Below are positions 17,941 through 26,554 of a DNA stretch of 64,000 nt, one piece after another. The notes under the pieces are model-generated. The model was not told the origin of the DNA. It did no database searches and was given only the letters and a program-made list of their open reading frames with translations. Numbering within the stretch: position 1 is the stretch's first letter; the number at the start of each line of letters is the position of its first letter. This stretch comes from UMGS1696 sp964430105 (GTDB taxonomy: Bacteria > Bacillota > Clostridia > Oscillospirales > CAG-272), in assembly GCA_964430105.1 (NCBI GenBank), contig CAYSEF010000005.1, positions 1 to 64,000 on the forward strand, written 5' to 3'. A program made the translations under genes and the position numbers.

Positions 17941-19398
17941 TTAGAATCTGAAATCACGTCTGTTGGAATTCTTTATATCTTCAATATTCTGTTCTGCTAT
18001 CTTACGAACCTTATCCTTTGGAATACGCTTCAATTCTTCTTCGACAAGAGGATATCCAACCTCCTTGGTTTCATCAGAGGCGTAATCTACAAGATATTCT
18101 GTAAGTGTCATGAGAGCATTCGGGTGACAGCAGTTGAGTATCTGTCCGGATTTACAAAGGCTCATGAATCTATCACCGGTTCTTCCTTCACGATAGCAAG
18201 CAGTACAGAATGACGGAATATGTCCGTTTTCCATCAGCCATTTTACTACTTCGTCAAGGGATCTCTGGTCTGATACATCGAACTGTTCGGTATCATGCGG
18301 ACGTTCATCTGCTGAATATCCCGCATAACCACCAACGGATGTTCTCGAACCGCCACTTACCTGAGATACACCGAGTTTGAGAAGCTTGGAGCGAACCTGT
18401 TCAGTTTCACGGGTAGAAATAATAATACCTGTATACGGAACAGCAAGTCTTATACAAGCAGTAATTTTTGCAAAGGTTTCATCATCAATACCATTATCAA
18501 ACTGATCGGGATCTATATCGTCAGCACGCTTCAGTCTGGGTACGCTGATGGTATGCGGTCCAACACCATGTACTGCCTCAAGGTGTTCGGCGTGCATTAT
18601 AAGACCTGCAAATTCGTATCTGTACAATTCAAGTCCGAACAGAACGCCAAGTCCAACGTCATCAATACCGCCCTCCATAGCTCTGTCCATAGCCTCTGTG
18701 TGGTACGCATAATTATGCTTCGGGCCGGTCGGATGGAGCTGTTCGTAGCTTTCCTTATGATATGTTTCCTGGAACAGAATATAGGTTCCGATTCCGGCAT
18801 CCTTGAGTTTACGGTAATTTTCAACTGTAGTTGCGGCAATATTTACATTTACACGACGGATATCGCCATTTTTATGATGTACTGAGTAAATAGTATTGAT
18901 ACATTCGAGGATATATTCAATCGGGTTATTTACCGGGTCCTCACCTGCTTCGATGGCAAGACGCTTGTGTCCCATATCCTGCAATGCGATAACTTCGTTT
19001 CGCACTTCCTCTTGAGTGAGCTTTTTACGCGCGATATGCTTGTTTTTAAGATGATATGGGCAGTAAACGCATCCATTTACACAATAATTGGAAAGATAGA
19101 GCGGTGCAAAAATAACTATTCTATTGCCATAGAATGCAAGCTTTATCTCCTCGGCGATCTCATATATCTTCTGAATTTTTTCGGGAATATCACACGCAAG
19201 CAATACGGAAGCTTCACGGTGAGTCAGTCCCTGACAATGACATCCTGTAGCAGTCTTTTGAGGACGTGCCTTTTCAAGAATTTCATCTATAAGAGCTTCG
19301 TTATGCTTATTTGCTTCGGCATATTCGAGTGTCGCACGGATTTCCTCGTCGTTTATAAACTCTTCCGCACGGAGCGATTTAGGATCATAGATTGCCAT
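17941..19398 (-). CDS. hydG: [FeFe]-hydrogenase maturation radical-SAM enzyme HydG
   Basis: 485 residues. The radical-SAM cluster motif CVNGCVYC has Cys106, Cys110 and Cys113; the C-terminal auxiliary cluster cysteines are in CTAC and NCC, fitting the HydG pattern. HydG cleaves tyrosine to give the CO and cyanide ligands of the hydrogenase H-cluster. Similar to ThiH but with the HydG-specific C terminus (YREGRTGDRFM). AAGGAAAGAATT precedes the ATG. It lies between the TM1266-type gene (57 bases upstream) and hydF. Confidence 0.96.
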   Translation of the reverse strand: MAIYDPKSLRAEEFINDEEIRATLEYAEANKHNEALIDEILEKARPQKTATGCHCQGLTHREASVLLACDIPEKIQKIYEIAEEIKLAFYGNRIVIFAPLYLSNYCVNGCVYCPYHLKNKHIARKKLTQEEVRNEVIALQDMGHKRLAIEAGEDPVNNPIEYILECINTIYSVHHKNGDIRRVNVNIAATTVENYRKLKDAGIGTYILFQETYHKESYEQLHPTGPKHNYAYHTEAMDRAMEGGIDDVGLGVLFGLELYRYEFAGLIMHAEHLEAVHGVGPHTISVPRLKRADDIDPDQFDNGIDDETFAKITACIRLAVPYTGIIISTRETEQVRSKLLKLGVSQVSGGSRTSVGGYAGYSADERPHDTEQFDVSDQRSLDEVVKWLMENGHIPSFCTACYREGRTGDRFMSLCKSGQILNCCHPNALMTLTEYLVDYASDETKEVGYPLVEEELKRIPKDKVRKIAEQNIEDIKNSNRRDFRF

Positions 19399-19455
19399 AA
19401 TTCTTTCCTTCTTTATTAAAAATAATATTTTGCTTAATTTTATCCGAGATATTAT

Positions 19456-19716
19456 TTATTCATCTCGTGAACCAACAGTAGAATATGCTGTTTTTACGCT
19501 TATTCCGTCAAGCTTGCCTATCTTCCCCGAAAGTGCGGATATTATATCCTGTGGAGCATCAAGAGCAATGCTTATTATGTTGATCTTTTTTTCGCGATAC
19601 GGAATTCCCATTCTGCCTATGATGTATTGTCCGTATTCATGCAAGATGTGATTAAGCACCTCGACTGTATCGCCGTTTTCTACAATGATACTCATGACAG
19701 CTACTCTGGTGTTCAT
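19456..19716 (-). CDS. TM1266-type iron-only hydrogenase system regulator
   Basis: 86 residues from the ATG at 19716, chosen because GGAGGAAACC lies directly before it; the frame is open further upstream into the leader but has no site. The sequence (NTRVAVMSIIVENGDTVEVL, then GQYIIGRMGIPYRE and ALSGKIGKLDGISVKT) matches the ACT-like small proteins that sit in front of hydEFG genes and are annotated as putative hydrogenase regulators. The biochemical role is not established. It is the first gene of the operon and directly follows the structured leader. Confidence 0.88.
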   Translation of the reverse strand: MNTRVAVMSIIVENGDTVEVLNHILHEYGQYIIGRMGIPYREKKINIISIALDAPQDIISALSGKIGKLDGISVKTAYSTVGSRDE

Positions 19717-19728
19717 GGTTTCCTCCAC

Positions 19729-19852
19729 AAAAAATAAAAATTGCCATCCCGACAGATTTTGACAGGTACGGCAACAAAACCACATTTGTGGCTAAATTCT
19801 ATATTTACCGCACCTTTCACGCAGAATCTTCTTAATGTCAGGAGCTTTCTAT
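19729..19852 (-). promoter_or_regulatory. Structured attenuator-like leader of the hyd operon
   Basis: The minus-strand transcript from about 19852 can form a three-way-like structure: GGTGCGG (19814-19808) with CCGTACC (19771-19765), enclosing a TAAAT/ATTTA stem and the CCAC-AAAT-GTGG hairpin (19791-19780). Overlapping the 3' strand of that stem, TTGCC (19774-19770) can instead pair with GGCAA (19745-19741), followed at once by TTTTTATTTTTT (19740-19729). These are mutually exclusive anti-terminator and terminator forms, as in a riboswitch or protein-controlled attenuator. The regulator or ligand is unknown. Confidence 0.55.
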
Positions 19853-19858
19853 GTGCCT

Positions 19859-19887
19859 ATTATAACATATCGATTCGTTTTTGTAAA
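19859..19887 (-). promoter_or_regulatory. Promoter for the hydrogenase maturation operon
   Basis: On the minus strand TTTACA (19887-19882), spacer of 17, TATAAT (19864-19859). The start would be near 19852, giving a leader of about 135 bases. Confidence 0.78.
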
Positions 19888-20024
19888 GAGAAAAAGCAAT
19901 GCCAAATTCATTTTTTTTGTTCAAAATATCCAATTTAATATCAAAACTCCCATTTTAAGCAAGCTAAATGCTTTTCTCCTATCAAGTATTTTTTCAACTA
20001 ACAGCAAAATTTACATTCACACCA

Positions 20025-20053
20025 TTGCATTTAACTATCAAATGAGGTATCAT
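20025..20053 (+). promoter_or_regulatory. Promoter for the MBL hydrolase gene
   Basis: TTGCAT (20025-20030), spacer of 17, TATCAT (20048-20053), some 42 bases before the start codon. The rest of 19888-20024 is AT-rich with no gene or clear hairpin. Confidence 0.6.
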
Positions 20054-20094
20054 AAAGAAAACTCTATTAGAAAATCCATATGCTAGGAGATATC

Positions 20095-21405
20095 ATGAGC
20101 ATGACATTTTCAAAATCTATTCCGGAATACTGTGGAGGTAAGCTGAATAACAGCCTTTACAATGCAGGTGGAATGCTTGCCGATGACAGAAACGGTACTA
20201 CACCGGAAGATTGCCCAATGCAGCTTATCACTGAAACAAACGAAAGCGAATTTGCATCATATATTGAAAATCTGAAAAATTCAGGATTTACTCTCAAATT
20301 TTACAATTCAACTCCCTCTCACATTGCAGCACAGCTTTCTTCTGATGATACAACTGTATATACATATTACACACGAGCATTAGGTGAAGTGCGAATTATC
20401 GAAGATCGTGCCGGTGTAACTGTTGACGATTTTTCTTATTCCTGCGAAACCGAAAAACCGCTGGATATCGTACAGTACGGACTCTATTACGATAAAAACA
20501 ATGATTGTACCGCCACCACTGTAAACTGCGGAATGATGTATATTGTTAGACTCGCAGATAACAGCCTCTTCATTATAGATGGCGGTCACAGATATCAATG
20601 CTCCGATGAAGCTGTAGCAGGTATGGCAAAATATATGCATCAGCTCACAGAAACAAGCTCTGACGAAAAAATTCGCATAGCAGGTTGGTATTTCACTCAC
20701 GCACACGGTGATCATATTGCAGCCTGTGTACGACTTCTCAGAACTTATCCCGGAATATTTGATATTGAACGTGTAATGTTTAATTTCCCATCGTTTGCAG
20801 TTAAACCGCAGGGCTACGACCACGACACATTCATACTCAAAGATACACTACGCGAATTCTGTCCGAATGTAAAATGCTTAAAGCTTCACACAGGTCAGAA
20901 ATTCACTCTTGCGAATGCGGAATTTGATGTTCTTTATACTCATGAAGATGCTGTTAATTCCGATGACACGACGATATTCCCATTCCGTGACTTCAACTGC
21001 ACTTCTTCAATTCTGAAAATGACAAACGCAGGAAAAACTGTCATGTGGCTGGGTGATACAAATGTTGAAACCGAACAGCTTGTATCTAAGACAATACCAC
21101 AGGAAATGTGGAAATCAGATGTTGTACAAGTAGCTCACCACTGCTTCAATTATCTTTCAACATTATATCCCTTTATAGATGCAAAATATGCATTCATGCC
21201 GAACTCATATTTTGGATCACACACACCCGAAAACACTCCTAAACTGGCAGATGTTATCGCACATCTATCTTCATCCGAAAATATCTGGTACGAGGAATAC
21301 ACAACAGCTATCAGACCCTCGAAAAACGGATTTGAAGTTACTCACAAGGAAAACTGCATTGGCGTTGAGCACGACGGAGTTGATCTGTACGGCGTAAAGG
21401 CTTAA
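20095..21405 (+). CDS. MBL-fold metallohydrolase
   Basis: 436 residues from ATG at 20095, preceded by AGGAGATATC; an in-frame ATG at 20080 lies upstream of that site. The metal motif THAHGDH (HxHxDH) is at the end of a strand in the middle, with later ligands in WLGDTN and the VVQVAHH segment. The first 160 residues are not recognised. No signal peptide. Such enzymes hydrolyse varied substrates with two metal ions; no substrate can be inferred. The VanY-type lipoprotein gene follows 24 bases later. Confidence 0.85.
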   Translation: MSMTFSKSIPEYCGGKLNNSLYNAGGMLADDRNGTTPEDCPMQLITETNESEFASYIENLKNSGFTLKFYNSTPSHIAAQLSSDDTTVYTYYTRALGEVRIIEDRAGVTVDDFSYSCETEKPLDIVQYGLYYDKNNDCTATTVNCGMMYIVRLADNSLFIIDGGHRYQCSDEAVAGMAKYMHQLTETSSDEKIRIAGWYFTHAHGDHIAACVRLLRTYPGIFDIERVMFNFPSFAVKPQGYDHDTFILKDTLREFCPNVKCLKLHTGQKFTLANAEFDVLYTHEDAVNSDDTTIFPFRDFNCTSSILKMTNAGKTVMWLGDTNVETEQLVSKTIPQEMWKSDVVQVAHHCFNYLSTLYPFIDAKYAFMPNSYFGSHTPENTPKLADVIAHLSSSENIWYEEYTTAIRPSKNGFEVTHKENCIGVEHDGVDLYGVKA

Positions 21406-21429
21406 ACAAAAGTTTATAAGGACATCAAC

Positions 21430-22485
21430 ATGAATAAAAGCATTAAAGTAACATCTCTGCTGTTAGTTCTCTCGCTGTTGACAACATCGTGTTTACGCTA
21501 TGTTGACGATTATGAAATTGACGAACAGACCGACACAGAAACAGAAATAATCGTAATTCCCGAAACCGAACCTGAAACTGAACCGGAAATCGTAGAAACC
21601 GAGCCTGAGTCTGAGATAATCGAAACTGAACCGGAAATCGAAACTGTCGATACCGAATCAGAAACAAACGCAAGTATGACTCTGCCCGACGACGGTTCCG
21701 GAAAGGTATACGGCATTGAGCTTGACAAAGGTTCGATTCACATTACAGAAGGACTTTCTGATATGCCTTGGGTAACTATGTATCCTGCAAATGCAACTGA
21801 CAAGTCGGAAATTTGGTCATCAAGCGACACAAGCATTGCGACTGTCGATAAATACGGTCGAATCATGGGCGTATCAGCAGGAATTTGTACAGTAACAGTA
21901 GCTGCCGGAGCAAGACCTGATTTGAAGGTAGAAATAGAAGTCACAGTACATCCTCGTGAAGATGTGACCGAACCAACATATATAAACGGTATTCTCATTG
22001 TAAATAAAACATACGCTTATCCGGCAAATTACAACAGTGGCATTGATCAAAGCGCACAAACTGCACTTGATGCACTAATAGCCGCTGCTTCATTCGAAGG
22101 CATTGAGCTATTTGTAAGATCGGGATTCCGTTCGTTTGAAACTCAAACCGAACTCTACAATCGCTATGTTTCCAACGATGGTAAAGAGGCGGCTGACAGA
22201 TATTCTGCACGACCGGGACATTCTGAGCATCAGACAGGTCTTGCGTTTGATATGAATTCTCTTGATGAAAGCTTTGGCGAAACAAAAGAAGGAATATGGC
22301 TTGCAGAACACTGTATGGAATACGGTTTTATCATTCGCTATCCAAAAGATAAAGAGGATCTCACAGGATATATTTATGAGCCTTGGCACATACGCTACCT
22401 TGGCACAGATATTGCAAAGGCTGTAGCAGACAGTGGTCTATGCTTGGAAGAATATCTCGAAATAGATTCATGCTACGAATATTAA
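21430..22485 (+). CDS. VanY-type D,D-carboxypeptidase lipoprotein with Ig-like domain
   Basis: 351 residues. A lipoprotein signal peptide ends at LTTSC (Cys21). Next is an acidic Glu/Thr-rich linker (about 27-85), then an Ig-like BIG_2 domain (about 95-180, with WSSSDTSIATVDKYGRI), then the VanY/D-Ala-D-Ala carboxypeptidase domain (about 190-345) with the zinc motifs SEHQTGLAFD and EPWHIRY. It probably trims peptidoglycan stem peptides outside the cell. It is transcribed after the MBL gene (inference from the 24-base gap) and ends in a dispersed-family terminator. Confidence 0.9.
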   Translation: MNKSIKVTSLLLVLSLLTTSCLRYVDDYEIDEQTDTETEIIVIPETEPETEPEIVETEPESEIIETEPEIETVDTESETNASMTLPDDGSGKVYGIELDKGSIHITEGLSDMPWVTMYPANATDKSEIWSSSDTSIATVDKYGRIMGVSAGICTVTVAAGARPDLKVEIEVTVHPREDVTEPTYINGILIVNKTYAYPANYNSGIDQSAQTALDALIAAASFEGIELFVRSGFRSFETQTELYNRYVSNDGKEAADRYSARPGHSEHQTGLAFDMNSLDESFGETKEGIWLAEHCMEYGFIIRYPKDKEDLTGYIYEPWHIRYLGTDIAKAVADSGLCLEEYLEIDSCYEY

Positions 22486-22507
22486 AATAATCAATACAAA
22501 ACAAAAA

Positions 22508-22563
22508 GAGGCTGCTCGCATTTCGGAATTTTACTTCCTTAGTGCAAGCAGCCCAACTTTTTT
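22508..22563 (+). terminator. Intrinsic terminator, dispersed hairpin family copy 2
   Basis: GGCTGCT (22510-22516) pairs with AGCAGCC, with inner GCA/TGC and GGAA/TTCC steps and the shared core CGCATTTCGGAA...TTCCTTAGTGC; the T-run ends near 22563. It lies between convergent genes. Confidence 0.88.
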
Positions 22564-22587
22564 ATTCAGTTTTATACAAAACTACAA

Positions 22588-23052
22588 TTACCTTTTAAGA
22601 GAATCACGGATTTCTCTGAGGAGGAGGATTTCTTCGCTGGGTTCGGCAGCTTTAGCTTCTTCTTCAGCTTTTTTAGCTTCTTCTTCAGCCTTCTTTTCTT
22701 CGTCTTCCTTCTTCTTGAGAGCATCCTTAACTTTATTCAGTGTTCTTACCATTACAAAAACGCTGAATGCGATAAGCAGGAAATTGATTATTGCCTGAAT
22801 AAAAGAACCATACATAATAGCTACTTCAGCAGTTTCTTCAGTTGCTTCTGTAAGCACTATCTTATAGTCAGTGAGGTTGATATCACCAAAAAGTTTACCT
22901 ATAAGCGGATTGATGATGCCACTTACGAGCTGATTGACTATCGCAGTAAATGCTGAACCAACAACTACACCGACTGCCATATCCAAAACATTACCACGTG
23001 CTATGAAGGTCTTGAATTCCGTCCAGAACGTGCTTTTCTTCTTGTCTGCCAT
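22588..23052 (-). CDS. mscL: Large-conductance mechanosensitive channel MscL
   Basis: 154 residues from the ATG at 23052 (GGAGGAAATC upstream). The N-terminal helix and first membrane segment read FKTFIARGNVLDMAVGVVVGSAF, the second segment is about 75-100 (SFIQAIINFLLIAFSVFVMV), and a Lys/Glu/Ala-rich C-terminal helix (about 110-145) precedes RDSLKR. MscL opens under strong membrane tension as an emergency release valve. It is 14 bases after a ribbon-helix-helix gene, so both probably share the promoter at 23318-23346. Confidence 0.96.
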   Translation of the reverse strand: MADKKKSTFWTEFKTFIARGNVLDMAVGVVVGSAFTAIVNQLVSGIINPLIGKLFGDINLTDYKIVLTEATEETAEVAIMYGSFIQAIINFLLIAFSVFVMVRTLNKVKDALKKKEDEEKKAEEEAKKAEEEAKAAEPSEEILLLREIRDSLKR

Positions 23053-23066
23053 GATTTCCTCCAAAA

Positions 23067-23285
23067 TTAAACTGTCTTATTTTCTTCGTCTGTGTTCTTT
23101 TCGATAATGATCTTTGAGGTATCTATCTTACCATGAATTCGTTCATGATATGCCACATTTGTGCGAATGAGGTGCAGAAGGTGATTATTAACATCTCTAC
23201 CATCAGCCTGCGCTACAGCGAGCATTTTTTTGTACATATCCTCATCGATACGAACCGAAAAGGTTATTTTATTTTTTTGTGCCAT
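23067..23285 (-). CDS. Ribbon-helix-helix (Arc-like) DNA-binding protein
   Basis: 72 residues: KITFSVRIDEDMYKKMLAVAQADGRDVNNHLLHLIR has the beta-strand plus two-helix pattern of Arc/MetJ-type dimeric regulators. The following 30 residues are charged and not recognised. It is first in a two-gene unit with mscL, so it may autoregulate the unit (inference). The ribosome binding site reads GGAGG. Confidence 0.7.
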   Translation of the reverse strand: MAQKNKITFSVRIDEDMYKKMLAVAQADGRDVNNHLLHLIRTNVAYHERIHGKIDTSKIIIEKNTDEENKTV

Positions 23286-23317
23286 TTGTGCCTCCCGTAT
23301 ATTGGGTGATTGAGTAT

Positions 23318-23346
23318 ATTATAGCACAAGTTTTGTCGCATTTCAA
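23318..23346 (-). promoter_or_regulatory. Promoter for the RHH-mscL unit
   Basis: On the minus strand TTGAAA (23346-23341), spacer of 17, TATAAT (23323-23318). Confidence 0.75.
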
Positions 23347-23414
23347 GAGATATCGAAGCTTAATCCACACAAAGCTGCTATGAATTAAATGCTTTCGTAA
23401 GCGTAACCATACGA

Positions 23415-23443
23415 TTGACTTTAACTTAAAGATATGCTATAAT
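23415..23443 (+). promoter_or_regulatory. Promoter for the MFS transporter
   Basis: TTGACT (23415-23420), spacer of 17, TATAAT (23438-23443), 75 bases before the start codon. Confidence 0.75.
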
Positions 23444-23517
23444 GTGCGTGACTTTATTAAGGTACTTTCTTCACTATAAATTTGAAGTGTGTATCAACTA
23501 ACTCAAAGGAGGCCAAC

Positions 23518-24762
23518 ATGGCAACACCGAATTATCGCCGTACAAAATTCGCCTGTTTTTATGCCTATCTTTCAATGTCATCGGTATTCGTCCTTCCGCC
23601 AATACTTTTTACGACATTCCATGAAACATACGGTATTTCTTACACGCTCCTCGGCACGCTTGTACTCATCAATTTCTGTACACAATTAGCAATCGACCTT
23701 GTATTCACATTCTTTTCAAAGTATTTCAACATACGAAATACTGTCCGTACAATGCCTCTTTTAACAAGTGTCGGAATACTCCTTTACGCTATCCTTCCTA
23801 ATATTTTCACCAATCACTCATATCTTGGACTTGCGATAGGTACGTTCATTTTCTCTATTGCAGCAGGACTTTGTGAGGTTCTTCTCAGTCCAACGATAGC
23901 TGCTCTTCCCTCTGAACATCCTGACAAGGATATGAGTATGCTGCACGCTCTCTACGGTTGGGGCGTTGTTGGCAGCGTTATTATCAGCTCCGTTTTCTTC
24001 GCTATATTCGGTACTGAAAATTGGATGTATCTTGCATTTTTCTTTGCACTTCTCCCGCTTATCGCATCATTTTTGTTCTGGACATCACCAATACCCGATA
24101 TGGATATCCACTCATCCGAAACAGGTTCAGGCTCACGAAATCGTTTTCTTGTACTGTGTGTAATCTGCATTTTCCTTGGAAGTGCATCCGAAAACTCTAT
24201 GACAAACTGGATATCAAGCTATATGGAAAGTGCTCTGCAAATTCCAAAGGCAGTTGGCGATATCTTGGGATTGGCAGTATTTGCACTGCTTCTCGCAATG
24301 ACACGAGTTTTGTACTCGAAATACACACCTAACATTACAAAAACTTTAATGTTCAGCATGATGGGTGCTGTAGTCTGCTATCTTATTGCCGGACTTTCAA
24401 GCAATGTAATTATTGCATTTTTAGCGTGCATTTTCACCGGCTTGTTTACAGCAATGCTTTGGCCGGGAACCTTGATATTGATGGAAGAAAAAGTTCCTCA
24501 TGCCGGAGTTGCGGCATATGCTTTAATGGCTGCCGGCGGTGACTTTGGCGCATCAGTTGCACCACAGCTTCTCGGAATAATCGTCGATAAAGTTTCTGTA
24601 AGCAGCTTTGCAACAAATATGAGCATTAGTTCAGGTATGACACCTGAGGAAATCGGAATGAAGATTGGTATGCTCTTTGCCTCAATATTCCCGCTTCTCG
24701 GAACACTTTTACTTGTATATATCTGGCGTTCCGGAAAGAATAAAGCAATCAAACAAAAATAA
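23518..24762 (+). CDS. MFS transporter
   Basis: 414 residues from the ATG at 23518, preceded by AAAGGAGGCC. About 12 hydrophobic helices are present in two halves, beginning FACFYAYLSMSSVFVLPPI. The last third includes TGLFTAMLWPGTLILMEEKVPHAG and GGDFGASVAPQLLGI, which fits the sugar-like or Fucose-type MFS subfamily. The substrate is unknown. Single-gene unit: own promoter, and a dispersed-family terminator follows. Confidence 0.88.
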   Translation: MATPNYRRTKFACFYAYLSMSSVFVLPPILFTTFHETYGISYTLLGTLVLINFCTQLAIDLVFTFFSKYFNIRNTVRTMPLLTSVGILLYAILPNIFTNHSYLGLAIGTFIFSIAAGLCEVLLSPTIAALPSEHPDKDMSMLHALYGWGVVGSVIISSVFFAIFGTENWMYLAFFFALLPLIASFLFWTSPIPDMDIHSSETGSGSRNRFLVLCVICIFLGSASENSMTNWISSYMESALQIPKAVGDILGLAVFALLLAMTRVLYSKYTPNITKTLMFSMMGAVVCYLIAGLSSNVIIAFLACIFTGLFTAMLWPGTLILMEEKVPHAGVAAYALMAAGGDFGASVAPQLLGIIVDKVSVSSFATNMSISSGMTPEEIGMKIGMLFASIFPLLGTLLLVYIWRSGKNKAIKQK

Positions 24763-24780
24763 AATATTTACTAAAGCAAA

Positions 24781-24838
24781 AGGCTGATCGCATTTCGGAA
24801 TTTTACTTCCTTAGTGCTATCAGCCTCTTATTTTTTTA
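24781..24838 (+). terminator. Intrinsic terminator, dispersed hairpin family copy 3
   Basis: AGGCTGAT (24781-24788) pairs with ATCAGCCT; the inner core TCGCATTTCGGAATTTTAC then TTCCTTAGTGC is almost identical to copy 2, while the outer stem differs at paired positions (CT/AG to AT/AT), a compensatory change. A T-run follows. Confidence 0.88.
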
Positions 24839-24984
24839 TATCGGCAACTAAATTTTTTCTTTTACTTCAAATTATGTGCGTAATTTTTGCATTTTAACAA
24901 AACTCAAACATTTCGTAATCAAATCGCAAACACTGCTAAGGTATAATTCAGTCATCAAATACAGATTACAAAAGAGGTAAAAAA

Positions 24985-25353
24985 ATGAACAACAACGACA
25001 AAAACTTTATCGCACAGAAGATCCGCACACAGTATATGGAAAAGCAAACCACTGAGCTTGACGAGCTCCGTGCTCTTGATGCACAGGTAAAGCGACCGGC
25101 AAATATTTTCGGTTACGTTTTCGGCTCGATAGGTGCAATTATCATGGGTGCAGGCATGAGCCTTATTATGACTGATATCAGTGAAACCTTAGGAATCGCT
25201 GATCCTATGGTACCCGGAATCATCGTCGGAGTAGTCGGTCTGGCTATGGCACTTGCAAATTATCCACTCTACAAAATGATACTCAGCAAGAGAAAAGATG
25301 CTTACGCAAGCGAAATTCTCGCACTTAGTGATAAGATAATTTCAAAAAACTAA
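24985..25353 (+). CDS. Small predicted membrane protein
   Basis: 122 residues with a charged, probably cytoplasmic N terminus (1-38), two hydrophobic segments (about 44-64 and 74-95) and a charged C terminus. AGAGG is before the ATG. I do not recognise the family; similar small proteins in Clostridia are hypothetical. A TATAAT at 24942-24947 may be its -10 box but no good -35 is seen. Convergent with the oxidoreductase gene. Confidence 0.7.
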   Translation: MNNNDKNFIAQKIRTQYMEKQTTELDELRALDAQVKRPANIFGYVFGSIGAIIMGAGMSLIMTDISETLGIADPMVPGIIVGVVGLAMALANYPLYKMILSKRKDAYASEILALSDKIISKN

Positions 25354-25429
25354 TCCACACTAAATTTAAGCTTACATTAAAGTAATATCGTCGTGAAATA
25401 ATTATATATTTCAGATATATTCAAATGGT

Positions 25430-26401
25430 TTACTTAAACTCCACGCAATTCTGACGTCTTACTTCGTCCATAATATCAAGTGTAATATATGTGTTTTCGT
25501 GGAACTTATCCGCAGACATTTCTCCGTTTATAATTTTCACGAAATCCGCAACCTCATAGATCATGTTGCAATCATCTCTGTTTGGTACAAGTGTTATTTT
25601 TTCCTGACCTCTCATGCACAATTCAACACCATCCATTACAGAGAGCTTTCCGAGCAAAACGACTCCGTCTTCACCGGTAATGACCGATGGATTGTAGGAT
25701 TCAGTTATTTTTGAATACACAACTTCAGCCTGCATATCACCATAGTCGAGAAATATCGTGCCCATTCCTTCAAAGCCATTATGAAGCTTGATTGATCTTG
25801 CGTACACAGATTTTGGCTTTCCAAACAGCATTACACAAACGTGCACAGCATAGCAGCCGATATCCATTATTGCAGCATTACCCAATTCAGGCTTGAATGC
25901 ATTGAGAACTTCACCTGCTTTGAACTTGTCGTATCTTGAAGAATACTGGCAAAAATCAAAAACTGCACGACGGATAGTTCCTATCTTACCCATAGCTTCT
26001 CGTGCTGTTTCTATTGCAGGATCATGTCCCGGACGCATTGCCTCTATAATAACAACATTCTTTTCCTTTGCAAGCTTTGTCAATTCTTCAAATTCATCTC
26101 TGCACAATGTCGCAGGTTTTTCAAGAAGGACGTGCTTACCATGGTTAATGGCATTTTTTGCATATTCATAATGCAGAAAATTTGGGCTGGCAATATAAAC
26201 CGCATCAATATCTGACGACAAAAATTCTTCCATGTCTGTGTAAATCTTGTCGATTCCATGTTTGTCGGCAAATTCAGTGCCTTTTTCCGCTGTTCTGGAA
26301 TATACTGCATGATTTTCAATTCCATCCGAGAGCTTTACACTGTCGCAGAGCCAATCCGAAACGAAATTTGTACCTATAACTCCAAGTTTAATATTACTCA
26401 T
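25430..26401 (-). CDS. Gfo/Idh/MocA-family NAD(P)-dependent oxidoreductase
   Basis: 323 residues. The N-terminal Rossmann fold begins KLGVIGTNFVSDWL, and the EKPATLCRDE motif is typical of the family; the C-terminal alpha/beta domain includes GCYAVHVCVMLFG. These enzymes act on sugars, inositols or related polyols; substrate unknown. GGAGG precedes the ATG. Own promoter; the gap to the small membrane protein has no clear terminator. Confidence 0.93.
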   Translation of the reverse strand: MSNIKLGVIGTNFVSDWLCDSVKLSDGIENHAVYSRTAEKGTEFADKHGIDKIYTDMEEFLSSDIDAVYIASPNFLHYEYAKNAINHGKHVLLEKPATLCRDEFEELTKLAKEKNVVIIEAMRPGHDPAIETAREAMGKIGTIRRAVFDFCQYSSRYDKFKAGEVLNAFKPELGNAAIMDIGCYAVHVCVMLFGKPKSVYARSIKLHNGFEGMGTIFLDYGDMQAEVVYSKITESYNPSVITGEDGVVLLGKLSVMDGVELCMRGQEKITLVPNRDDCNMIYEVADFVKIINGEMSADKFHENTYITLDIMDEVRRQNCVEFK

Positions 26402-26447
26402 GATTCTCCTCCATTCTGATGACTGTAAGCATCAGAGCATATACCTA

Positions 26448-26476
26448 ATTATACCATATATTCACAAAGCGTGCAA
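26448..26476 (-). promoter_or_regulatory. Promoter for the Gfo/Idh/MocA gene
   Basis: On the minus strand TTGCAC (26476-26471), spacer of 17, TATAAT (26453-26448). Confidence 0.75.
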
Positions 26477-26509
26477 TCATAACGCAAAACTTTAATTTAC
26501 AAAAAAACA

Positions 26510-26551
26510 AAAACGGAACAGGGGTATTTCCCATTCCGTTTTTTATTTTTT
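26510..26551 (-). terminator. Intrinsic terminator after mscS
   Basis: On the minus strand AACGGAA and GGG pair with CCC and TTCCGTT, followed by a T-run (TTTTTGTTTTTTT). Confidence 0.85.
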
Positions 26552-26554
26552 CTA

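Noticed and set aside
21510..21670. Glu/Thr/Pro repeats in the VanY lipoprotein gene as a mobile repeat
   Set aside because: It is a normal low-complexity linker after a lipoprotein cysteine.
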